Below, piece after piece: positions 1-5,578 of a DNA stretch of 15,434 nucleotides. Position numbers and translations under genes: made by a program. A model generated the notes under the pieces. That model ran no database searches, was not told where the DNA came from, and worked only from the letters and a program-made list of their open reading frames with translations. The stretch's first letter is position 1. Each line of letters starts with the position of its first letter. Origin of the DNA: an uncultured Rubrobacteraceae bacterium (lineage in GTDB: Bacteria; Actinomycetota; Rubrobacteria; Rubrobacterales; Rubrobacteraceae); the NCBI GenBank assembly GCA_902805985.1, contig CADCUW010000314.1, positions 1 through 15,434 on the forward strand, in the 5' to 3' direction.

Positions 1-695
1 CGGTCGCGGGCGGGCGGCTACTCTTCGACGTGGGGCGCGGGGAGGCCGCGATCCAGGGCCTCGCCGCCGTCCTCCCGAACACGGGCTACATGGGCATCCC
101 GCTGGCGGTGGCGGTCTTCGGCCGGGACGCCGCCGTCCCCCTGGTCGTCGGCCTCACCCTCGACGGCGTGCTGCTCATCCCGCTTGGCATCCTGCTCATC
201 GAGTCGGACAAGGGCCGCGGCGAGGGCCCGCTCCGTACCGTCCTCGCCACGTTCCCGAACCTCGCCCGTAACCCGCTGATCGTCGCGATCTTCGCCGGCC
301 TCGCCGCCTCCGCCGCCGGCCTCACCCCCCCCACACCCGTGAACAACTTTCTGGACCTGCTCGGCGGGACGGCGGGCCCCTGCGCCCTGTTCGCCCTCGG
401 CGCGACGCTTGCCAGCCGCTCGGTCGCCGGGGGCGCCGCGGAGATCGGCTACATGACCGCCCTCAAGCTCTTGGTCCACCCCGCCGCCCTCCTCCTGACC
501 ACGGCCGTGATCTTCGACGTAAACTCCCTCTGGACCTCGGCCGCCCTCCTCGGCGCCTCGCTGCCCATCGCCGCCAACGTCTTTATCGTGGCCCGCCAGT
601 ACGACGTCTACGTCACCCGCGCCTCGGGCGCGGTCCTCGTCTCGACCGCCGTCTCGATGGCGACGGTCTCGGCGCTGCTGCTGGTCCTGATCTGA
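1..695 (+). CDS. AEC family (auxin efflux carrier-like) permease, 5'-truncated by the window
   Basis: The reading frame is already open at base 3 and ends at TGA 693-695, so only about the last 230 residues are visible. The GTG at base 30 is an internal codon, not a start, because the residues before it (VAGGRLLFDV) continue the same protein. Several hydrophobic helices can be seen. The segment PNTGYMGIPLAVAVFG matches the conserved Gly/Pro-rich motif of the membrane transport (AEC) family, and GPCALFALGATLA matches a later conserved helix. Family members are inner-membrane carriers of about 300-320 residues, with ten helices, that move organic anions or related small molecules. The substrate cannot be read from the sequence. 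The gene is followed by a 200-base gap with its own promoter for the next gene, so it belongs to a separate transcription unit. Confidence 0.85.
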   Translation, partial: VAGGRLLFDVGRGEAAIQGLAAVLPNTGYMGIPLAVAVFGRDAAVPLVVGLTLDGVLLIPLGILLIESDKGRGEGPLRTVLATFPNLARNPLIVAIFAGLAASAAGLTPPTPVNNFLDLLGGTAGPCALFALGATLASRSVAGGAAEIGYMTALKLLVHPAALLLTTAVIFDVNSLWTSAALLGASLPIAANVFIVARQYDVYVTRASGAVLVSTAVSMATVSALLLVLI

Positions 696-732
696 CCATA
701 AACGGGCCGTCGCGCGACGACCCTGTCCTTGC

Positions 733-752
733 GTACAGGTCAAAGACCGTAC
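733..752 (+). other. Intergenic hairpin after the AEC permease gene
   Basis: GTAC-A-GGTC, loop AAA, GACC-GTAC forms an 8-bp stem with one bulged A and a three-base loop, starting 37 bases after the permease stop. A second perfect palindrome (CGTCGCGCGACG) lies at 708-719, and ACGGGCC (702-708) pairs with GGCCCGT (755-761) around the whole. There is no T-tract, so it is not a classical intrinsic terminator. It may reduce read-through into the next unit or protect the mRNA 3' end. Confidence 0.35.
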
Positions 753-824
753 CTTGGCCCGTCGGCGCAACCCCAGAGGCGACGGATAATCTCTTCGCAC
801 GGACATGGGGGTACCCAAAAGGGC

Positions 825-852
825 TTGACAGCCGGTAGGCCGGTAGTACCCT
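825..852 (+). promoter_or_regulatory. Probable housekeeping sigma promoter of the DUF5519-PPOX-MarR operon
   Basis: A consensus -35 TTGACA (825-830) is followed after exactly 16 bases by TACCCT (847-852), which fits the TAnnnT -10 pattern common in GC-rich actinobacteria. Transcription would start near 858-861, giving a leader of about 35 bases with GGGAGG just upstream of ATG 896. The perfect -35 and the adjacent palindrome support it. The -10 is weak, and alternative -10 positions slightly downstream in the TTTTATTT run are possible. Confidence 0.6.
831..846 (+). repeat. Tandem repeat of GCCGGTAG filling the promoter spacer
   Basis: Two perfect head-to-tail copies of GCCGGTAG (831-838 and 839-846) occupy the whole 16-base spacer between the proposed -35 and -10. 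A related copy, GCCGGCTA, lies at 861-868 inside the downstream palindrome. The placement suggests additional half-sites for a regulator, possibly the MarR protein encoded downstream, but this is inference. Confidence 0.45.
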
Positions 853-857
853 TTTAT

Positions 858-869
858 TTAGCCGGCTAA
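858..869. promoter_or_regulatory. SlyA/MarR-like operator palindrome
   Basis: TTAGCCGGCTAA is a perfect 12-bp palindrome placed at the expected transcription start, 5 bases downstream of the proposed -10. It differs only in the two central bases from the known SlyA consensus TTAGCAAGCTAA. A MarR/SlyA-family regulator is the third gene of the operon it precedes, so autorepression is the simplest reading. The palindrome is seen directly; the match to SlyA is from recall; the binding partner is inferred. Confidence 0.6.
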
Positions 870-895
870 CAAGTTTCGGCGAGCGGGAGGTAGCG

Positions 896-1225
896 ATGGC
901 GCGGGTTGGAGAGATCATAGGCAGTGAAGTAGCGGGGTGGCCCGGGGTCGAGGAGCGGGCGCACCGGTTCGGGGGGAGAGAGTTTCGGGTAAACGGGCAC
1001 GAGATCGGGCACCTGCACGGCGACCGGCTGGCGGATCTGCCCTTCCCCGTAAAGGTGCGGAAGGAGCTGGTCGCCTCGGGCAGGGCCATGGTGCATCACG
1101 TCATGCCCCAGACCGGTTGGGTGAGCTACCCGATCCGGGGCGAAGAGGACGTGGCCGGGGCCCTGGACCTTTTCAGGAGCAACTACGAGCGGTTGACCGC
1201 GCGAAAAGGGGTCGAACGGGCATGA
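896..1225 (+). CDS. Luciferase-domain (DUF5519) family small protein
   Basis: This 109-residue protein starts at ATG 896 behind a good GGGAGG ribosome site. It resembles the small luciferase-domain family (DUF5519), named for similarity to a luciferase domain. The core has the pattern FRVNGHEIGHLHGDRLADLP, then LPFPVKVRKELVASGRA, then a His-rich HHVMPQTGWVSYPI segment and a C-terminal helix ending in SNYERL. It has no signal peptide or membrane segment and is expected in the cytoplasm. The biochemical role of the family is not established, and no catalytic residues can be assigned. It is the first gene of the MarR operon, and its stop overlaps the next start (ATGA, 1222-1225), so its product is probably made together with the F420 enzyme that follows. 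Confidence 0.75.
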   Translation: MARVGEIIGSEVAGWPGVEERAHRFGGREFRVNGHEIGHLHGDRLADLPFPVKVRKELVASGRAMVHHVMPQTGWVSYPIRGEEDVAGALDLFRSNYERLTARKGVERA

Positions 1226-1626
1226 GTGATTTCACGGAGAAGGAGATTTTGTACCTCCGGGATCAGCAGCTGGGTCGGTTGGCCACGGTTAACGCCTCCG
1301 GCCGGCCGCACGTCGTCCCCGTCGGGTTTCGCTACAACCCGGAACTGGGCGTTATAGACGTAGGCGGGCACAATCTCAGCCGGAGCAAGAAGTTCAGGGA
1401 CGTTGGTGAGACGGGTCAGGTCGCGTTCGTGGTGGACGACGTACTGCCGCCGTGGCGGCCGCGGGGCGTGGAGGTCCGAGGCCGAGCCGAGGTCTTCGGC
1501 GAAGGCGGCAGCGAGGTCAGTCCCGGGTCCGCGGATGAGGTGATCCGGATCAGGCCCGAGCGCATCGTGGGCTGGGGCATCGACTCGGACGCCTACGCGC
1601 CGAACGCCCGGTCGGTGGGTAGATGA
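1222..1626 (+). CDS. PPOX-class F420-dependent oxidoreductase (MSMEG_5819/OxyR-like)
   Basis: This is a 134-residue protein. The start is ATG 1222, inside an ATGA overlap with the preceding stop; the same frame is open further upstream, but that part shadows the DUF5519 gene. The N-terminus FTEKEILYLRDQQLGRLATV, the segment GRPHVVPVGFRYNPELGVIDVGG, KKFRDV, VAFVVDDVLPPWRPRGVEVR and a terminal IRIRPERIVGWGID together match the F420-dependent branch of the pyridoxamine-phosphate-oxidase-like split-barrel fold, in the group that includes mycobacterial MSMEG_5819 and OxyR of oxytetracycline biosynthesis. Such enzymes bind reduced F420 as dimers and reduce conjugated C=C bonds of aromatic or quinone-like substrates. 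The substrate here is unknown. It sits between the DUF5519 gene and the MarR gene, with ATGA overlaps on both sides, indicating translational coupling. Confidence 0.85.
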   Translation: MSDFTEKEILYLRDQQLGRLATVNASGRPHVVPVGFRYNPELGVIDVGGHNLSRSKKFRDVGETGQVAFVVDDVLPPWRPRGVEVRGRAEVFGEGGSEVSPGSADEVIRIRPERIVGWGIDSDAYAPNARSVGR

Positions 1627-2081
1627 AGAGCAATGGGGTCGAGGTCAACCATCCGGTCAAAGAGACGACCGGGTTCGCGCTGGCGAAGGTGTGCAAGGCG
1701 CACCGGGGAAACGTCGGGGGGATGCTCGCCGAGGTCGGGCTGCACGTCGGTCAGGAGATGGTCCTGATCGAGCTCTGGCAGAGCGACGGGCTGCGCGGCG
1801 GCGAGCTCGCCTGCAGGCTCGGCGTGGAGCCCCCCACCGTCACGAAGATGCTCAGGCGCCTCGAAGGCATCGGCCTCGTGGAGCGGCGTCCAGATCCCAC
1901 CGACGCCCGAAGCTTCCGGGTCTATCTGACGGAGGAGGGGCGCGCCCTGGAAGACCCCGTATCCCTGAGCTGGGAGCGGGCCGAGGAGCGGACGTTCGCG
2001 GGCCTCGACGCATCCGAGCGGCGGGAGCTCGGCAGGCTGCTGGCGAAGGTGCGGGCCGGGCTCGGCGCGAGCAGAAACTAG
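1623..2081 (+). CDS. MarR-family transcriptional regulator
   Basis: This 152-residue protein starts at ATG 1623, overlapping the stop of the PPOX gene (ATGA). It has the MarR winged-helix layout: N-terminal dimer helix, a helix ending VGQEMVLIELW (about 42-52), the helix-turn-helix GGELACRLGVEPPTVTKMLR (59-78), then LEGIGLVERRPDPTDARS (80-97) and the wing strand FRVYLTEEG, with a C-terminal dimerisation helix. It has two cysteines, Cys24 near the N-terminus and Cys64 in the first HTH helix. Many MarR proteins sense quinones or oxidants through cysteines, so thiol sensing is possible but not shown. The SlyA-like palindrome at the operon promoter is its likely target. MarR proteins usually repress redox enzymes and efflux pumps, which fits the genes that follow. 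Confidence 0.92.
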   Translation: MKSNGVEVNHPVKETTGFALAKVCKAHRGNVGGMLAEVGLHVGQEMVLIELWQSDGLRGGELACRLGVEPPTVTKMLRRLEGIGLVERRPDPTDARSFRVYLTEEGRALEDPVSLSWERAEERTFAGLDASERRELGRLLAKVRAGLGASRN

Positions 2082-2114
2082 TCATTTAGAGATCATATTT
2101 GCGAGGGGACGAGC

Positions 2115-2732
2115 ATGGCATCTAGAGAGAGACGTTTGAGGGTCGTTGGTGTCGGCGGGACGCTCAGGGAGGGCTCCGCGAGCCTGGGGGCGCTGAGGCG
2201 GGCGCTAGCTGCGGCCGGGCGAGCCGGGGCGGAGACGGAGCTTCTGGACCTGCGGGAGCTCGACCTGCCCATGTACCGGCCGGGCCTGGCGCTCGACGAG
2301 TACGGGTCAGGGGTGGAGCGCCTGGTCGGGGAGTTGCGCGGGGCCGACGCCGTCTTGATCAGCACGGCCGCCTACCACGGGACGCTCGCGGGCGTGACGA
2401 AGAACGCGCTCGACTTCGCGCAGTTTCTGTCCGGCGGGGATCATCCGTACTTCGACGGGAAGGTGGTCGGCCTGATCTCGACCGCCGGCGGCGAGCAGGC
2501 CGGGGCCAACGCGACGGGGGCGCTCGTCCACGTCGTCCACTCGTTGCGCGGCGTGGTGGCGCCGCTGATGGTCTCGATCTCGAAGACCCGGCAGCGCGCC
2601 GACGGCTCGGGCGAGATCACGGACGAGCTGTACGGCCGGCGCCTGGACTCTTTAGGAGAGCTGGTGGTCGACCTCGCCGGCGGGCTCACGGCGCGGGACG
2701 GGAGGGCGGAGCTGGCCGGGGTCGCGGGTTGA
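2115..2732 (+). CDS. NADPH-dependent FMN reductase / azoreductase-like flavoprotein
   Basis: This 205-residue flavodoxin-fold protein starts at ATG 2115, behind GAGGGGA and 33 bases after the MarR stop. The phosphate-binding loop GGTLREGSAS (14-23) follows the first strand. STAAYHG (83-89) and GVTKNALDF (93-101) form the flavin-contact motif, and LISTAGG (120-126) is the third loop. These are standard for the SsuE/ArsH/YhdA-type FMN reductase family. Such enzymes reduce FMN, quinones, azo dyes or chromate with NADPH in the cytoplasm. As the gene next to MarR and just before an exporter, it could act directly on quinones or nitro/azo compounds, or supply reduced FMN to the LLM oxidoreductase downstream. 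The second role is inference. Its stop overlaps the next start as TTGA. Confidence 0.88.
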   Translation: MASRERRLRVVGVGGTLREGSASLGALRRALAAAGRAGAETELLDLRELDLPMYRPGLALDEYGSGVERLVGELRGADAVLISTAAYHGTLAGVTKNALDFAQFLSGGDHPYFDGKVVGLISTAGGEQAGANATGALVHVVHSLRGVVAPLMVSISKTRQRADGSGEITDELYGRRLDSLGELVVDLAGGLTARDGRAELAGVAG

Positions 2733-4198
2733 GTCCCGCCGACGGGACGATGAGCGCGGAGGAGCGGGTGGGCCAGAGGAACACCCGCCTGCTCCTCGTC
2801 GTCGTGGTGACGGCGATCCTGATCTCCGTCCTCAACCAGACCTTCGTGAACGTCGTGGTCCCTGACATCCGGGCTGATTACGGGGCGACCCAGGGCCAGG
2901 CGGGGTGGGTTATCACGGGGTACCTGCTCGTCTTCGCCGTCGGCATACCACTCTACGGACGCGTGGCGGACCTCTACAGCCTCAGCCGCACCTTCGCCCT
3001 CGGCCTCCTGCTCCTGGCCGTGGGCTCGCTGGCCTGCGCGATCGCCCCCAGCCTGCCGTTGCTGGTCGCGGGAAGGATCCTGCAGGCGGCCGGGGCTTCG
3101 GCGATACCGGCGCTCGGGTTCGCCGCGGTCGCCAAGGCGCTCCCGGAAGGGAGCCGCGGCACGGCGCTCGGCCTGCTCTCTTCGAGCGTCGGGGCGGGTG
3201 CCGCCATAGGCCCCGTGCTCGGCGGCGTCGTGACCGGGCTCGCCGGATGGCACGCCCTCTTCTTTCTGACCGTTCTTCTCTCCGCGCTCCTCATCCCGGG
3301 GGCGCTCTACGCCCTGCCGGGCGTCACGGACGGCGGTTCGAGGAAACCAACCGGTCTCGTGGCGGCCGTGCAGCACTTCGACGTACCCGGCGGGCTCTCG
3401 CTGGCGCTATCGGCGGGGCTCGCGCTCTTCGGGGTGACGCAGGGCCAGGTCGTCGGGTTCTCGTCCCCGGTCTCGTGGGGCAGCTTCGTCGCGTCCGGCG
3501 TACTGGCGGGCGCGTTCGCGTGGCGCATCCGGGCGGCGTCTGACCCGTTCGTCACCCCGCACCTGTTCCGCAACCGGGCGTTTCTGGCCGCGGCGGTAAC
3601 CGGGTTCTTCATGATGTTCGCCAACGTGGGTAGCTACGTGCTCGTTCCGCTCTTGCTCTCCGAGGTCAACGGGCTCTCGGCGACCGGGATCGGGCTGGTG
3701 CTGGCGCCGGGGGCGGTCGTGGTGGCGGTCCTCTCACCCGTAGCCGGCAGGCTCTCCGACAGGTTCGGGCCGCGGATGCTGGTGCGGCTCGGGCTCGTCA
3801 TATTCGCCCTTTCCATGTTCTTCCTCTCCGCCTTCGCCGCCGGGGCGTCCTCCGTGACGGTCGCCCTCGGTATCCTGGGCCAGAGCGTGGGCTTCGCGAT
3901 CGTCAACTCCCCCAACGCCAACGCGGCGGCGGCCTCGCTCTCGCGGGACGAGAGCGGGGTCGGGCTCGGCATCTACCAGATGCTCTTCTTTCTCGGCGGC
4001 GGCTTCGGCCCCGCGGTCGCCGCGACCTTCCTGGCAATCCGCGAGGGGGCGGGTGCGGGGGCGCTGAACCCGCTCTTCGCCGCGAGCTCGGCCTCCTTCT
4101 CCGACGCCTTCCTGCTCCTGGCGGTGGCGTCCGTGGTGGCCCTGATCTCGGCCTCCGGCCTCAAGAAGAAGATCGGGAAAGGAGACAAGGGTGCCTGA
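2729..4198 (+). CDS. MFS drug:proton antiporter, DHA2 (14-helix) type
   Basis: From TTG 2729, which overlaps the preceding stop, the protein has 489 residues. ATG 2750, seven codons in, is an equally credible start, and neither has a strong ribosome site. About fourteen hydrophobic helices can be counted. LNQTFVNVVVPDI (35-47) corresponds to the DHA2 helix-1 motif, GRVADLYSLSR (77-87) to the helix 2-3 loop motif A, and GAAIGPVLGG (157-166) to antiporter motif C. A short basic tail ends in LKKKIGKGDKG. Relatives are inner-membrane exporters that expel drugs, dyes or antibiotics in exchange for protons. Placed directly behind the MarR regulator and FMN reductase, it is likely the efflux arm of the same regulon. 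The next gene begins inside its last codons. Confidence 0.9.
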   Translation: MSPADGTMSAEERVGQRNTRLLLVVVVTAILISVLNQTFVNVVVPDIRADYGATQGQAGWVITGYLLVFAVGIPLYGRVADLYSLSRTFALGLLLLAVGSLACAIAPSLPLLVAGRILQAAGASAIPALGFAAVAKALPEGSRGTALGLLSSSVGAGAAIGPVLGGVVTGLAGWHALFFLTVLLSALLIPGALYALPGVTDGGSRKPTGLVAAVQHFDVPGGLSLALSAGLALFGVTQGQVVGFSSPVSWGSFVASGVLAGAFAWRIRAASDPFVTPHLFRNRAFLAAAVTGFFMMFANVGSYVLVPLLLSEVNGLSATGIGLVLAPGAVVVAVLSPVAGRLSDRFGPRMLVRLGLVIFALSMFFLSAFAAGASSVTVALGILGQSVGFAIVNSPNANAAAASLSRDESGVGLGIYQMLFFLGGGFGPAVAATFLAIREGAGAGALNPLFAASSASFSDAFLLLAVASVVALISASGLKKKIGKGDKGA

Positions 4199-5081
4199 TT
4201 ACGGAAGGCCGCTCGAGTTCGGCGTTAGCACGGAGCCGCTCGCAGACCCGCCGGAACACGCGGCGAAGATCGCGAAGGCCGCCGACAGATCCGGCCTCGA
4301 CCTCGTTGGCATCCAGGATCACCCCTACCAGCGGCGGTTCCTCGACACATGGACGCTTATCTCGACCCTCGTGCCCGTAACCGAGAACGTCCGCTTCTTC
4401 CCCGACGTGGCCAACCTGCCCTTGAGGCCGCCGGCCATGCTGGCGAAGGCCGCGGCTTCACTCGACGTCATCTCCGGCGGTAGGGTAGAGGTCGGGCTCG
4501 GGGCCGGCGCGTTCTGGGACGCGGTCGTGGGCATGGGCGGTGAGCGCCGGAGCCCCGGCGAGGCGGTCAGGTCCACGGAGGAGGCGATAGACGTCATGCG
4601 GCTCGTCTGGAGCGGGGAACGCAGCTTGCACTACGACGGCGATTTCTATTCGCTCAAGGGGATGCGCCCTGGACCCTCGCCCGCGCACGGCGTCGGGATC
4701 TGGGTCGGGGCCTACGGACCGCGGATGCTGGGTTTGATCGGGCGCAAGGCCGACGGCTGGGTCCCCTCTCTCGGTTTTTCCCCACCGGGACGCCTCGAAG
4801 ATATGCATAAAAGAATAGACGAGGGGGCGGCCGAGGCCGGACGCGACCCGTCGGAGATAAAGCGGGTCTACAACGTCTCCGGGAACATCGGGCCCGACGG
4901 CGACGGCCTCCTCGAGGGCCCTGTGGGCAAGTGGGTGGAGACGTTAAGCGGCTTCGTTCTGGAGGGCGGCATGGACTCCTTCATCTTCTGGCCCGGTGGA
5001 GATCACGCGCGGCAGACGGAGCTCTTCGCCCGCGAGGTCGTGCCGGCGGTACGGGAGGCCGTCAAGGGCGGCCGTTCGTGA
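4191..5081 (+). CDS. LLM-class (luciferase-like) flavin/F420-dependent oxidoreductase
   Basis: This 296-residue protein starts at GTG 4191, overlapping the MFS stop by 8 bases, with AAAGGAG well placed upstream. It has the TIM-barrel luciferase-family pattern: first strand LEFGVSTEPL, helix EHAAKIAKAADRSGLDLVG, GIQDHPYQ (40-47), LDVISGGRVEVGLGAG (91-106), and IWVGAYGPRMLGLIGRKADG (170-189), followed by the usual C-terminal barrel strands and helices. Members use FMNH2 (monooxygenases) or F420 (dehydrogenases and reductases). In an operon with two PPOX F420 enzymes, F420 use is plausible, whereas the FMN reductase upstream would favour a two-component monooxygenase. The sequence alone does not decide, and the substrate is unknown. 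Confidence 0.9.
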   Translation: MPDYGRPLEFGVSTEPLADPPEHAAKIAKAADRSGLDLVGIQDHPYQRRFLDTWTLISTLVPVTENVRFFPDVANLPLRPPAMLAKAAASLDVISGGRVEVGLGAGAFWDAVVGMGGERRSPGEAVRSTEEAIDVMRLVWSGERSLHYDGDFYSLKGMRPGPSPAHGVGIWVGAYGPRMLGLIGRKADGWVPSLGFSPPGRLEDMHKRIDEGAAEAGRDPSEIKRVYNVSGNIGPDGDGLLEGPVGKWVETLSGFVLEGGMDSFIFWPGGDHARQTELFAREVVPAVREAVKGGRS

Positions 5082-5150
5082 AAGAGCGCCGTGCTCCCGG
5101 CCGGCGACCGGAGACTACACTTACGGAGTTCGTGCCAACGACGGGAAAGG

Positions 5151-5571
5151 AACTCATATGAGGGAGAACGGTAGGGTCGAGATCCCGGAAGGATACCGCG
5201 ACCTTTTGGAGAGCACGGCCCTGGTGCACGTCGCCACGCTGGGCCCGAAGGGTGAGCCGCAGAACAACCCGGTCTGGTTCGGGTGGGACGGCGGGCACAT
5301 AAAGTTCAGCCAGACGAAGACCCGCCAGAAGATCCGTAATCTCCGTGGGGAGCCGCGCCTCGCCCTCTCCCTCGTGGACCCGGCGAACCCGTACCGGTAC
5401 CTGGAGATCAGGGGCGAGGTGGACCGTATCGAGGAGGACCCGGACAACGACTTCATAAACGAGATGGCCAAAAAGTACATGGGCGTGGACGTGTACCCGA
5501 TGCACCAGCCCGGCGACGAGCGCGTGGTCGTCTACGTGAGGCCGCAGCACACGACCCAGATGGGCGCGTAA
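5151..5571 (+). CDS. PPOX-class F420-dependent enzyme (Rv1155-like), with its ribosome site
   Basis: The coding part is ATG 5158 to TAA 5571, 137 residues. An open frame exists upstream, but AAAGGAA about 7 bases before ATG 5158 and homology starting at this Met fix the start. ALVHVATLGPKGEPQNNPVW (the split-barrel first strands), GGHIKFSQTKTRQKIRNLRG and LALSLVDPANPYRYLEIRGE are diagnostic of the TIGR03618/Rv1155 group of F420-binding PPOX proteins. VVVYVRPQHTTQMG ends the barrel. These small dimers bind F420; their physiological substrates are mostly unknown. It follows the LLM gene after 76 bases and precedes the first ABC gene by 7 bases, so it may be co-transcribed with either. It belongs to a different subfamily from the PPOX gene at 1222. 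Confidence 0.88.
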
Positions 5572-5578
5572 GGCTGGC

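Noticed and set aside
809..816. GGGTACCC palindrome upstream of the operon promoter.
   Set aside because: An 8-bp GC-rich palindrome is expected by chance and does not align with the -35/-10 geometry.
937..1221. Upstream extension of the PPOX reading frame to a start at 937.
   Set aside because: The extra residues are Arg/Gly/Pro-rich noise overlapping the DUF5519 gene, and family similarity begins at ATG 1222 in the ATGA overlap.
2441..3376. A 311-codon minus-strand frame opposite the FMN reductase and MFS genes.
   Set aside because: It is an antisense shadow of two clear genes with a low-complexity charged composition and no domain.
5116..5121. TACACT as a -10 for the second PPOX gene.
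   Set aside because: No -35 is found at a reasonable distance, and the gene can be read from the upstream operon transcript.
4996..5157. Upstream extension of the second PPOX frame to 4996.
   Set aside because: It overlaps the LLM gene, has no family similarity, and a good ribosome site precedes ATG 5158.
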